64,000 nt of DNA from Amycolatopsis marina (GTDB lineage: Bacteria > Actinomycetota > Actinomycetes > Mycobacteriales > Pseudonocardiaceae): assembly GCF_900111885.1 (NCBI RefSeq), contig NZ_FOKG01000011.1, positions 63,650-127,649 on the forward strand. The letters are read 5' to 3'. This document shows positions 1 through 8,226 of this stretch, piece by piece. Made by a program: the position numbers and the translations under genes. The notes under the pieces were generated by a model. It made no database searches. It had not been told where the DNA came from and saw only the letters and a program-made list of their open reading frames with translations. Each line of letters opens with the position of its first letter. The first letter of the stretch is position 1.

Positions 1-1050
1 ACGTACGAAAAGATCTCCCGCCGCTTCCTGGAGAATCCCGACGAGTTCGCGCTGGCGTTCGCCAAGGCCTGGTACAAGCTGCTGCACCGCGACATGGGCC
101 CGGTCGACCGCATTCTCGGACCGTGGGTCCCCGAGCCACAGCTGTGGCAGGACCCGGTGCCGGCCGTCGACCACGAACTCGTGGGCGATGCCGACATCGC
201 GGCCCTCAAGGCGAAGGTGCTCGAATCCGGTCTCTCGACCGCCCAGCTGGTCACCACCGCCTGGGCTTCCGCGGCGAGTTTCCGATCCACCGACAAGCGC
301 GGCGGCGCCAACGGCGCCCGGATTCGCCTAGAGCCGCAGCGCAACTGGGAGGTCAACCAGCCCGAGCAGCTCGCCGGAATCCTGGAGACGCTCGAGGGCA
401 TCCAGCGCGAGTTCAACGACGCCGGCGGCGCGAAGATCTCGCTCGCCGACCTGATCGTGCTGGCCGGCTCGGCCGCACTCGAGAAGGCTGCGCGGGACGC
501 GGGCTTCGAGGTGACCGTGCCGTTCCACCCTGGCCGCACCGACGCCAGCCAGGAGCAGACCGACGTCGAGTCGTTCCAGGTTCTCGAGCCGCGCGCCGAC
601 GGGTTCCGCAACTACCTGCGTCCCGGGGAGAAGCTCCAGCCGGAGCTGCTGCTCGTCGACCGGGCCTACATGCTCAACCTGACGGCGCCTGAGATGACCG
701 TCCTCGTCGGCGGTCTGCGTGCTCTCGGGGCCAATGTCGGAGGCAGCCAGCACGGTGTCCTCACCGAGCGGCCCGGCGTGCTCACCAACGACTTCTTCAC
801 CAACCTGCTCTCGCCGGGTACCCGGTGGAAGGCAGCGCAGTCCGAGGAGAACGTGTACGAGATCCGCGACTCGGCCACCGACGAGCTGAAGTGGACCGCC
901 ACCGCGGTCGACCTCATCTTCGGCTCGAACTCGCAGCTGCGGGCCCTCGCGGAGGTCTACGCCAGCCAGGACGCCCACGAGAAGCTCGTGAACGACTTCG
1001 TCGCGGCCTGGACCAAGGTCATGGAACTGGACCGGTTCGACCTCGCCTGA
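1..1050 (+). CDS. katG: Catalase-peroxidase KatG, C-terminal part (5' end outside window)
   Basis: The frame is open from base 1 and ends at a TGA at 1048-1050, giving about 349 residues against roughly 740 for full-length KatG. The sequence is the second, haem-less peroxidase-like repeat of KatG: 'GPWVPEPQLWQDPVP', 'SDLIVLAG'-type helix (here ISLADLIVLAGSAALEKAA), 'VPFHPGRTDASQEQTD' and 'ADGFRNYL' are family hallmarks. The protein dismutates H2O2 and oxidises peroxidase substrates, and in mycobacteria it activates isoniazid. The active-site haem half is upstream and cannot be checked here. A strong terminator follows at once, so this is the end of its transcript. Confidence 0.97.
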   Translation, partial: TYEKISRRFLENPDEFALAFAKAWYKLLHRDMGPVDRILGPWVPEPQLWQDPVPAVDHELVGDADIAALKAKVLESGLSTAQLVTTAWASAASFRSTDKRGGANGARIRLEPQRNWEVNQPEQLAGILETLEGIQREFNDAGGAKISLADLIVLAGSAALEKAARDAGFEVTVPFHPGRTDASQEQTDVESFQVLEPRADGFRNYLRPGEKLQPELLLVDRAYMLNLTAPEMTVLVGGLRALGANVGGSQHGVLTERPGVLTNDFFTNLLSPGTRWKAAQSEENVYEIRDSATDELKWTATAVDLIFGSNSQLRALAEVYASQDAHEKLVNDFVAAWTKVMELDRFDLA

Positions 1051-1061
1051 CCCGACTGCAC

Positions 1062-1104
1062 CGACGAGCCCGGCCGATCCACCCGCGATCGGCCGGGCTC
1101 GTCG
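1062..1104 (+). terminator. Strong hairpin terminator after katG
   Basis: An 18-bp perfect stem (1062-1079 with 1087-1104) closes a 7-base loop, 12 bases after the katG stop. There is no T-run after it, which is usual for hairpin terminators in high-GC actinobacteria. Confidence 0.8.
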
Positions 1105-1213
1105 CGTTGCGGGCCCGAGAGCATGACCAACGGCACTGTCGCGTTGGGCGGGCCTGTGTTGCGCTGACACCGACCAGATGAACCACAGATTCTGTTGGGC
1201 ATGAAAGGAAGCC

Positions 1214-1810
1214 GTGGCTTATTGGATCGGGGCAGGTGGGTCGGCGCTCTTCGTGCTGGTGTTCCTGATCGACGGATGGCGGCGGCCCGGCTATTCACCG
1301 GTGCGACACCCGGTCAGCGCACTGGCGCTGGGAACCCGGGGATGGATCCAGACTTCCAACTTCCTGTGTTGCGGTGCCGCGATCACTCTCGGTGCCCTCG
1401 GGATAGTCACTTCGGGTCGGGATCTGCTGCTGGGCATCGCGCTGGGCGTCTTTGGGCTCGGCCTGGTGGTCTCTGGCGTCTTTCCGATGGACCCGATGCG
1501 TGGTTATCCACCAGGTTCCCCGGATGGGGACCCGGCAGATTTCAGCACTCGGCACAGATTGCACGATTACGCCGGAGCGGTCGTGTTCCTGGCTCTTCCC
1601 GCTGCGGCCGCCGTCGCGGCGTTCGTGCTGCCGGGAATGATCTGGACGGCTGTCTCAGCCATCGCCGCGGCCGGTCTCCTGTTCGGCTTCAGCGCATTCG
1701 GCACAGCGTGGGAGGACAACTCCCCGAAGGCAGGACTGGTCCAAAGAGCGGTCATCATCCCGGGTTGGCTCTGGGTCACCGCCGTTTTCCTGCACCTGGC
1801 GTCTCACTAG
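1214..1810 (+). CDS. DUF998-family integral membrane protein
   Basis: 198 residues with about six hydrophobic segments (around residues 3-20, 45-62, 70-88, 117-137, 141-160 and 178-194). The loop 'FPMDP' and the following 'HRLHDYAG' match the DUF998 membrane family, whose function is not established. The GTG start at 1214 is chosen because AAAGGA at 1204-1209 sits just upstream; the ATG at 1201 belongs to another frame. It lies 55 bases before a two-component pair in the same direction and may share its transcript, but nothing in the sequence links the functions. Confidence 0.8.
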   Translation: MAYWIGAGGSALFVLVFLIDGWRRPGYSPVRHPVSALALGTRGWIQTSNFLCCGAAITLGALGIVTSGRDLLLGIALGVFGLGLVVSGVFPMDPMRGYPPGSPDGDPADFSTRHRLHDYAGAVVFLALPAAAAVAAFVLPGMIWTAVSAIAAAGLLFGFSAFGTAWEDNSPKAGLVQRAVIIPGWLWVTAVFLHLASH

Positions 1811-1865
1811 ACGCCACGTCATCCCATGGTGCGGAGCCAGCTGCCGCAGGGCTGCACTACGGTCC

Positions 1866-2561
1866 ATGGTCATGTCAAGGGTGTTGCTGGTGGAGGACGA
1901 CGAGGCGCTCGCGGAAGCGGTCGGCCTCGCACTGGGCGGACTCGGCCACGAGGTGACGGTGGCCGGTTCGGGTGAACTCGCGTTGCGCTCGTTGCTCGAC
2001 GAGCGTGCCGAGGCCGATGTCGTGCTGCTCGACGTGATGCTGCCCGGGATCGACGGATTCGAGGTGTGCCGCCGGATCCGGGCGGAATCCAGAGTTCCGG
2101 TGATCCTGCTGACCGCCAGGGGGGACCCGATCGACGTGGTCGTCGGACTGGAGTGTGGAGCCGATGACTACGTCGTCAAGCCCGCCGAGCCGAGGGTGCT
2201 CGACGCCAGGATGAAGGCGATCCTGCGCAGAGTGGCGGCTCCGGCGGCACCCACGGACCCGTTGCTCCAGGTGGGTGAGCTGTGCATCGACCGCACGGCC
2301 ATGGTCGCGACGCGCGGCAGCGCGGAGCTCGACCTGACGGCCACCGAGCTCCGCCTTTTGCTGGAGTTCGCCGAACACCCCGGACAGGTCCTCAGCCGTC
2401 AGGTGCTGCTCAAACGCGTGTGGGACTACGGATACGTCGGTGACTCACGGATCGTGGACGCCGCAGTCGCGCGGCTACGCGCGAAGATCGAGGAGGATCC
2501 GGGTAATCCCACCGTGTTGCGGACGGTGCGCGGCATCGGCTACCGGCTGACCAAACAATGA
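1866..2561 (+). CDS. OmpR/PhoB-type response regulator (AfsQ1-like)
   Basis: 231 residues. The receiver domain (about 1-120) has the acidic pair in 'VEDDE', phosphoacceptor D56 in 'LLDVMLPG', the switch threonine in 'LLTARGD' and the lysine in 'VVKPAEPRVLDAR'. A winged-helix DNA-binding domain follows (about 135-230, with 'VWDYGYVGDSRIVDA' and 'RTVRGIGYRL'). Sequence style resembles AfsQ1. The start could equally be the ATG at 1872, giving the usual 'MSRVLLVEDD'; neither has a clear Shine-Dalgarno site. Its stop overlaps the kinase start by four bases (ATGA), so the two are translationally coupled. Confidence 0.95.
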   Translation: MVMSRVLLVEDDEALAEAVGLALGGLGHEVTVAGSGELALRSLLDERAEADVVLLDVMLPGIDGFEVCRRIRAESRVPVILLTARGDPIDVVVGLECGADDYVVKPAEPRVLDARMKAILRRVAAPAAPTDPLLQVGELCIDRTAMVATRGSAELDLTATELRLLLEFAEHPGQVLSRQVLLKRVWDYGYVGDSRIVDAAVARLRAKIEEDPGNPTVLRTVRGIGYRLTKQ

Positions 2562-4000
2562 GGCCTCGGCTGCCGCACCTCGGACTCCGCACACGGATCG
2601 TGATCGCGGTCGTGCTCGTCACCACCGTGGCGACCACCGGAATGGCGTTCACGGCATACCAGTTGCAGGCCGAACAGACCACCAAACGCTTCACCGCGGC
2701 GGCACAGGCGGGCTTCAACTCCGACTTGCAGGCGGTCTTGACGCGCGTACACAACAACACGTGGAGCAACCGCACCGAAGCCGCCGCCGACTACATGAGG
2801 GGCCGGGAAGGCGTCAGCTGGGGCTTGTTCGACTTCTACGTGGACGGCCGGCAGGAAGCCGTCGACGGTTACTACCCACCGGAGTCCTTGGCCGCGGGCA
2901 GTGACTCCTTTCGCTGGCCTGCCGACCTGATCAATCAGGCCAGGGAGGGCGAATCCGCGAGCAAGCTGGTGGAGTCAGCTGACGACCCGGCGTTTCTGCT
3001 CGCCGAGGAGGTCATGCCCGGATTCGTGCTCGCCCAGCGCTACAGCATGCGCTCGCTGTGGGTCGAACTGAGCAGTCTGCAACGCATCCTCGTCCTGGTC
3101 GCCGTCGTCGCGACCGTACTCGGGATCGTCGCCGCGTTGATCGCCGCGCGCCGCATTCAACGGCCGGTTCGCGCGGTCGCCGCGGCAGCACGTGACCTGG
3201 GCGGCGGCGCCCTGGACATCCGGCTGCCCGTCCGGGGCCGCGACGAACTGGCCGATCTCACCGGTTCCTTCAACGCCATGGCACAACGCCTCGGTGAGTC
3301 CATCGAGCAGCTCAAGGCCAAGGACCGGCAGCAGCGGCGGTTCGTCGCGGACGTGGCGCATGACCTGCGTACGCCCATCGGCACGATGGTCGCCGCGGCG
3401 GACAGTCTCGAGCACCAGGACCCGGCGTCGCGGGCGCGGTCCGCACAGTTGCTCGGCGACCAGGCCAGAAGGGTGGCCCGTCTCGTCGAGGATCTCCTGG
3501 AGATCTCCCGCTTCGACGCCGGGGTCGCGGAGCTGCGCCCGGAACCGGTGGACCTGCGCGCACTCCTGACCGACGTGATCGAACTGATCGCCGCCGACGC
3601 CGAGATCCGGATATCGACCTACGGCGACGGCATCGTGATCGGCGATCCGCGACGGCTGCACACCCTGGTGGGCAACCTGATCGCCAACACACTGCGGCAC
3701 GGCGCGGAGCCGGTGACCGTGACGATCGACGGCCGGGACCCCGAGACCGTCACCATCGAGGTCGCCGATCACGGGCCGGGCGTACCCGAGGACCTCGTGC
3801 CGATCGTGTTCGACCGATTCGTGCGCGGAGATCAGGCTCGTGGTCCGACGGGGGGCAGCGGGCTCGGGTTGTCCATCGCACAGGAAAACGCCGCGGCGCA
3901 CGGCGGCCGGATCGAGGTCGGGAACCGCGAAGGGGCGGTCTTCACCGTGGTTCTGCCCCGCACCGCCCGGACGAGCCAGGAGGACGCGGGGCAGATCTGA
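2558..4000 (+). CDS. Sensor histidine kinase, HAMP/HisKA/HATPase (AfsQ2/MtrB-like)
   Basis: 480 residues. TM1 is near residues 11-33, followed by an extracytoplasmic domain of about 130 residues, then TM2 near 170-193, HAMP near 195-245, HisKA with phospho-acceptor H268 in 'DVAHDLRTP', and an ATPase with N-box 'NLIANTLRHG', G1 'DHGPGVPED' and G2 'GSGLGLSIA'. All catalytic motifs look intact. It should autophosphorylate and pass phosphate to the regulator encoded just upstream, with which it overlaps by four bases. The signal sensed cannot be read from the sequence. It converges on a glycosyltransferase gene with only nine bases between them. Confidence 0.95.
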   Translation: MRPRLPHLGLRTRIVIAVVLVTTVATTGMAFTAYQLQAEQTTKRFTAAAQAGFNSDLQAVLTRVHNNTWSNRTEAAADYMRGREGVSWGLFDFYVDGRQEAVDGYYPPESLAAGSDSFRWPADLINQAREGESASKLVESADDPAFLLAEEVMPGFVLAQRYSMRSLWVELSSLQRILVLVAVVATVLGIVAALIAARRIQRPVRAVAAAARDLGGGALDIRLPVRGRDELADLTGSFNAMAQRLGESIEQLKAKDRQQRRFVADVAHDLRTPIGTMVAAADSLEHQDPASRARSAQLLGDQARRVARLVEDLLEISRFDAGVAELRPEPVDLRALLTDVIELIAADAEIRISTYGDGIVIGDPRRLHTLVGNLIANTLRHGAEPVTVTIDGRDPETVTIEVADHGPGVPEDLVPIVFDRFVRGDQARGPTGGSGLGLSIAQENAAAHGGRIEVGNREGAVFTVVLPRTARTSQEDAGQI

Positions 4001-4009
4001 CGTGCGGGA

Positions 4010-5752
4010 TCAGGTCTGGCCTACGGTGGTCTGCCCGGGCCGCAGGTTCTCACCGCAGTGGCGACGCGGCCATTCCCCCGCTCCGTCGGCTCGATCGACG
4101 GGGACCATTGTGGACTGCGCGAAGGAACGCAGAGCAGCCAGCGTCGCCGGATCGGACACCGCGTCCTTACGTACCCAGTCGCCGTTGCGAGGTCCAGGAT
4201 GGGGGTAGAGGTAGATGGCGTGGTAGTCGCGGTCCATTCGCGGATCGGCGGGAAGGCCGTTGCCCGCACTCCACGGACCTCGGGAGTGGATGAAGGTCGG
4301 CTTGACCTCGTCGAAGACGTAGTCCCGCATGCCCGCCCGGTCCCCACTGTTGATGAAGTCAGCGATCCTGGGCTCCACCAGACCTGCCATGTCGACCAGC
4401 CGCAGGCGGCTGGTCAGGGCGGAACCACCCAGGTCCGGCAGCAGCAGCGACGCGTCGGCCGTGCCGACGATGTCGGCGTAGCTGTTGAAAACCCGGCCGA
4501 GCCGATCGGCGACGTAGCACATCGAGATGTTGGGCTGGTCCCGGAACTGTTGCGCGGACGCGGAGAAGGACACTGCGGAGGCCGACAGCGCGACCACGAG
4601 TCCGAACACCAGCGTGGCACGGCGCCCGCGGTGCAGCCGCCCGATGAGTTCGGCGGCGGCGAGCGCTGCGACCAGTGCGGCGAGCGCCCACACCGGGGTG
4701 GCGAACCGGTGCTGGGCCATCCAGTCGGGCTTGAGTACCGCGTAGGCCACAAGGGCGAGTCCCAGAGGCACGAGCAGGGCGATCAACGCTCGCCCCCACC
4801 ACACCGGCCTGGCCAGGACCACGGCGATGATCGCCACCAGCAGCAGTACCGCGGGTGCGCCCGCGTAGTTGATCAGCTCTCCCGGCCTGGTGAGGTCCTC
4901 CAGTTCGGGCATACCCTGGCTTTTCGCCACGGAGGGGTTCGACACAAGGCGCCCGAATGTCAGATACCGCCAGCACAGGAAAGTACCGACGGGGAGTCCG
5001 AACGCGACAGTGGAAAGCGCGGCATGTCGCGCGACCGCGGCCGGCCCCGACGACCGCCACTGGACGAGGGCGATCAGCGGATAGGCGCCCGCGTAGATGA
5101 GGCCGTCGGGCCGGGTGAGTGCCGCGAGCGCGGCGAGCCCGCCCGCCAGCAACGCGGCCCGCCGGGTGAGCAACCGGTCGTTCAGGATCCCCAGGAACAG
5201 CAGCACGGCCAACCACACCACGGTGAGCGCGAACAAGGAGTTCTCCAGTCCGGAGAAGCACCAGATAACGAACGACGGGTTTGCGGCCAGCGCGGCGCCC
5301 GCCGCCGCGGTCACCAGCCACGGACGGCGAGCGACCCGGCGGGCGGCCAGGTGGAACGCGGTGAGGACCCCCGCACAACACGCCAGGGCCAGCAGTTTCG
5401 GAAACAGCACGTAGTCCGGGATGCCCGCGACAGCACCGTGGTCGAACCATCCCAGCAGACGGCCGACAGCCAGCAGGACCATCCACGTCGGATTGGAGAA
5501 CCCCTCCACCGTTTCGGCGCCCGGCTGCACCACGGGGCCAAGGCCTTCCGCCGCACTGCGCGCGTAGGCGAAGGTGATGGCGGCGTCGTCGATCAACCAG
5601 TTGCCGTACCGGGTGGCGTGCCAGCCGATCGCCGCCGTACCCCCGGCGACGGAGAGCACGGACAGCAACCTTCCCGACGGTCCGGCCGAACGGGTTCGCG
5701 CCCGCGTCGGGACGGACCGGACTTCGGGTGCCACCACAGTTCGCAACGACAT
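4010..5752 (-). CDS. Polytopic GT-C fold glycosyltransferase (AftB-like)
   Basis: 580 residues with a dozen or so hydrophobic segments. The first extracytoplasmic loop reads 'WLIDDAAITFAYAR', carrying the Asp-Asp pair typical of GT-C enzymes that use polyprenyl-phosphate sugars, followed by 'VEGFSNPTWM'. This loop pattern resembles actinobacterial AftB-type arabinofuranosyltransferases and related mannosyltransferases. The C-terminal 130 residues are soluble and probably extracytoplasmic. By family it would add sugars to the cell-wall arabinan or a glycolipid outside the membrane; the exact sugar is not determinable. The ATG start gives a short basic N-terminus before TM1. It is monocistronic, and no promoter was identified. 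Confidence 0.8.
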   Translation of the reverse strand: MSLRTVVAPEVRSVPTRARTRSAGPSGRLLSVLSVAGGTAAIGWHATRYGNWLIDDAAITFAYARSAAEGLGPVVQPGAETVEGFSNPTWMVLLAVGRLLGWFDHGAVAGIPDYVLFPKLLALACCAGVLTAFHLAARRVARRPWLVTAAAGAALAANPSFVIWCFSGLENSLFALTVVWLAVLLFLGILNDRLLTRRAALLAGGLAALAALTRPDGLIYAGAYPLIALVQWRSSGPAAVARHAALSTVAFGLPVGTFLCWRYLTFGRLVSNPSVAKSQGMPELEDLTRPGELINYAGAPAVLLLVAIIAVVLARPVWWGRALIALLVPLGLALVAYAVLKPDWMAQHRFATPVWALAALVAALAAAELIGRLHRGRRATLVFGLVVALSASAVSFSASAQQFRDQPNISMCYVADRLGRVFNSYADIVGTADASLLLPDLGGSALTSRLRLVDMAGLVEPRIADFINSGDRAGMRDYVFDEVKPTFIHSRGPWSAGNGLPADPRMDRDYHAIYLYPHPGPRNGDWVRKDAVSDPATLAALRSFAQSTMVPVDRADGAGEWPRRHCGENLRPGQTTVGQT

Positions 5753-5938
5753 GACGTACCGCTCCCCCAGAGGAATCGTGATCGACTTCGCTGGGATTCA
5801 CGCTAGGAACGGTGTGTGCCGGGACTGTGACGAGCGATCTCCGGTTCGCTACGGATCGGAACGATCTGTGTCGGTTCCTCGACGGGGTGTGGAGCTGGGG
5901 GCAGTGATGCTCCGCGGATTTCGCGCGTAGTCCAGCCG

Positions 5939-6607
5939 TTACGAGCGGAGCGCGGCGAACACAGCGCTTTCGAAGTGCGCGACGTGCTCCGCGGCGGCAC
6001 TCGCGGCCTTGTCGCCGTCACCGCCGATGATCGCCTGAAGGAGTGCCTCATGGTCGGCCAGGTGCGTCGCCATGCCGCCCAGTCGGGGCAGGAACAGGTA
6101 CCAGATACGCAACGCCAGATTGTAGTAGTGGTTGAGGCTCGACTCGAGGTAGCGATTGCCGGTCGCGTGGTAGATGGCGCGGTGAATCTCGGTATCCAGC
6201 CGCATCATGGTTTCGTCGTCGCGCTGTTGCCCGATCCGCTCGCCGAGCGCCCCCAGCATTTCGCGTTGCCGCCGGGTCGCGCGATCGGCGGCGCTGCGCG
6301 CGCCCTGCGCCTCGAGCTGCCTGCGCACCTCGGCGATGAGGCCGTGGTCGGTGATGTTGATATCGGCGGCGAAGGTTCCCCTGCGGGGGTAGATCGCCAC
6401 GAGGTCCTCGGACTCCAGCCGCTTGATCGCCTCCCGCATCGGCGTCCTGCCCACACCGATGGTCTTGCTCAGCCGGTCCTCGTGGATGGGCGAGCCGGGG
6501 GTGATCCGCAGCGTCACGATCATGTCCCGTAGCGCCACGTAGGCGCGTTCGGAGAGCGGTACCCGATCCGCGTCCTCATCCGGCGCACCCTTGACCTTGG
6601 AATCCAC
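5939..6607 (-). CDS. GntR-family (FadR/FCD) transcriptional regulator of the sarcosine oxidase operon
   Basis: 222 residues. The N-terminal winged helix (about 18-85) contains 'GVGRTPMREAIKRLE', the GntR recognition-helix signature. The C-terminal FCD ligand domain (about 95-215) has the metal-site style 'LDTEIHRAIYHATGN' and 'DHEALLQAI'. It is divergent from soxB with 83 bases between starts, and that gap carries a perfect 12-bp palindrome able to bind a dimer. By position it most likely represses soxBDAG and its own gene until a sarcosine- or glycine-betaine-derived ligand binds; the ligand is inferred. Confidence 0.9.
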   Translation of the reverse strand: MDSKVKGAPDEDADRVPLSERAYVALRDMIVTLRITPGSPIHEDRLSKTIGVGRTPMREAIKRLESEDLVAIYPRRGTFAADINITDHGLIAEVRRQLEAQGARSAADRATRRQREMLGALGERIGQQRDDETMMRLDTEIHRAIYHATGNRYLESSLNHYYNLALRIWYLFLPRLGGMATHLADHEALLQAIIGGDGDKAASAAAEHVAHFESAVFAALRS

Positions 6608-6625
6608 GGAGAATACCGTAGCCCA

Positions 6626-6645
6626 ACATCTGATATATCAGTTGT
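6626..6645. promoter_or_regulatory. Candidate GntR operator between regulator and soxB
   Basis: The core CTGATATATCAG at 6630-6641 is a perfect 12-bp palindrome. Extending it to 6626-6645 keeps symmetry except for one base pair. It sits in the only gap between the divergent FCD regulator and soxB, as expected for autoregulation and operon repression. TGATATATCA-type sites are common for this regulator class. Confidence 0.65.
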
Positions 6646-6690
6646 CGACGGTAGCCCCCCGCTCTATATCGGCAGGAACGGAGCGAAGGA

Positions 6691-7905
6691 ATGAGCACCA
6701 TCCCCGATCATCCCGAATGGCTGTGGCGCGCTCCCGAGCCACGCCGTTCCTACGACGTGGTCATCGTCGGTGCGGGCGGGCACGGCCTGGCCACCGCCTA
6801 CTACCTCGCCAAGAACCATGGCATCACCAACGTCGCGGTGCTCGAGCGCGGCTGGCTGGCGGGCGGCAACATGGCCCGGAACACCACCATCATCCGGTCC
6901 AACTACCTCTGGGACGAGAGTGCGGGCATCTACGAGCACTCGCTGAAACTGTGGGAGGGACTGGAGGACGACCTCGGCTACCCGATCCTGTTCAGCCAGC
7001 GCGGGGTACTCAACCTCGCGCACACGCCGCAAGAGGTACGCGACAGCGTCCGCAGGGTCAACGCCAACCGGCTGAGCGGCGTGGACGCGGAGTTCCTCGA
7101 CGCGCGGCAGGTGCGCGAGGTCTGCCCGATCGTCAACACCGAACCCGACCTGCGCTACCCGGTACTCGGTGCGACCTATCAACCGAGGGCGGGTATCGCC
7201 AAGCACGACTACGTGGCCTGGGGGTTCGCCAGAGCCGCGGACGAACTCGGCGTGGATCTGATCCAGAACTGCGAGGCCACCGGATTCGACGTGCACGGCG
7301 GCGCCGTCACCGGGGTACGCACCAGCCGCGGCACGATCGCGGCAGGCAAGGTCGCGTTGTGCGCGGCAGGGCACACCTCCGTGCTGGCCGAGCGACTGGG
7401 CCTGCCGTTGCCGATCCAGAGCCATCCGTTGCAGGCGCTGGTGTCCGAACTGCTGGAACCCGTGCACCCCACCGTGGTGATGTCGAATGCCCTGCACGTC
7501 TACGTCAGCCAGGCGCACAAGGGCGAACTCGTGCTGGGCGCGGGCATCGACGCCCACAACGGCTACGGCCAGCGGGGCTCGTTCCACATCATCCAGGACC
7601 AGCTGGCCGCGGCCGTCGAGCTGTTCCCGATCTTCGCCAGAGCACATGTGCTGCGTACCTGGGGCGGCATCGTCGACGTCACTCCGGACGCCTCCCCGAT
7701 CGTCGGGCTGACCCCCCTGCGCGACCTCTACCTCAACTGCGGGTGGGGCACCGGCGGGTTCAAAGCCACCCCCGGCGCCGGCTGGTGCTTCGCGGACACC
7801 ATCGCCAACGACCGACCTCATCCGCTGACCGCCCCGTTCTCCCTCGACCGCTTCGTCTCCGGCGCGCTGATCGACGAGCACGGCGCGGCCGCCGTCGCGC
7901 ACTGA
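6691..7905 (+). CDS. soxB: Sarcosine oxidase beta subunit
   Basis: 404 residues, the usual length. The FAD-binding Rossmann motif 'VVIVGAGGHGLATAYYLAK' is near residues 21-39. H172, in 'IAKHDYVAWG', is at the position where the family carries the histidine covalently bound to FMN (H173 in the Corynebacterium enzyme). The heterotetrameric enzyme oxidatively demethylates sarcosine to glycine, passing the methyl carbon to tetrahydrofolate and electrons to O2. The ATG is preceded by GGAACGGAGCGAAGGA, a good ribosome site. First gene of soxBDAG. Confidence 0.96.
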   Translation: MSTIPDHPEWLWRAPEPRRSYDVVIVGAGGHGLATAYYLAKNHGITNVAVLERGWLAGGNMARNTTIIRSNYLWDESAGIYEHSLKLWEGLEDDLGYPILFSQRGVLNLAHTPQEVRDSVRRVNANRLSGVDAEFLDARQVREVCPIVNTEPDLRYPVLGATYQPRAGIAKHDYVAWGFARAADELGVDLIQNCEATGFDVHGGAVTGVRTSRGTIAAGKVALCAAGHTSVLAERLGLPLPIQSHPLQALVSELLEPVHPTVVMSNALHVYVSQAHKGELVLGAGIDAHNGYGQRGSFHIIQDQLAAAVELFPIFARAHVLRTWGGIVDVTPDASPIVGLTPLRDLYLNCGWGTGGFKATPGAGWCFADTIANDRPHPLTAPFSLDRFVSGALIDEHGAAAVAH

Positions 7906-7947
7906 ACGACCCCGCAGGCGGGTGCGGCAAACGAAAGGAGTTACGCC

Positions 7948-8226
7948 ATGATGCTGATCCCCTGCCCGTGGTGCGGGCCCAGGAACGAGAACGAATACCG
8001 CTACGGTGGCCAGGCGCACGTCGCGTATCCGGCCGACCCGCACGCCCTGAGCGACGAGCAGTGGGCCCGCTACCTGTTCTTCCGCGAGAACCCCAAGGGG
8101 ATCTTCGCCGAGCGCTGGTGCCACACGGCCGGCTGCCGCCGCTGGTTCAACGTCCTGCGCGACACCGTCACCAACACCATCCACGCGGCCTACCGGATCG
8201 ACGAAGCGAAGCCGGTGGGGTCATGA
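7948..8226 (+). CDS. soxD: Sarcosine oxidase delta subunit (zinc-binding)
   Basis: 92 residues. C6, C9, H59 and C63 ('CPWC' and 'CHTAGC') reproduce exactly the zinc ligands known for SoxD. The small subunit packs on SoxA and stabilises the complex. The start is preceded by AAAGGAG. Its stop overlaps the soxA start by four bases (ATGA), so SoxD and SoxA synthesis is coupled, as in other sox operons. Confidence 0.96.
   Translation: MMLIPCPWCGPRNENEYRYGGQAHVAYPADPHALSDEQWARYLFFRENPKGIFAERWCHTAGCRRWFNVLRDTVTNTIHAAYRIDEAKPVGS

Noticed and set aside
4058..5806. 582-residue frame opposite the glycosyltransferase gene.
   Set aside because: Antisense shadow of GC-rich coding DNA; composition is dominated by Arg, Gly, Gln and Asp without domains, while the other strand encodes a clean membrane enzyme.
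6591..8222. The soxA reading frame stays open upstream through all of soxB and soxD, suggesting a 1493-residue protein.
   Set aside because: The upstream part has Arg/Pro/His-rich shadow composition; soxB and soxD are clear in another frame and soxA has its own ATG with the usual overlap.
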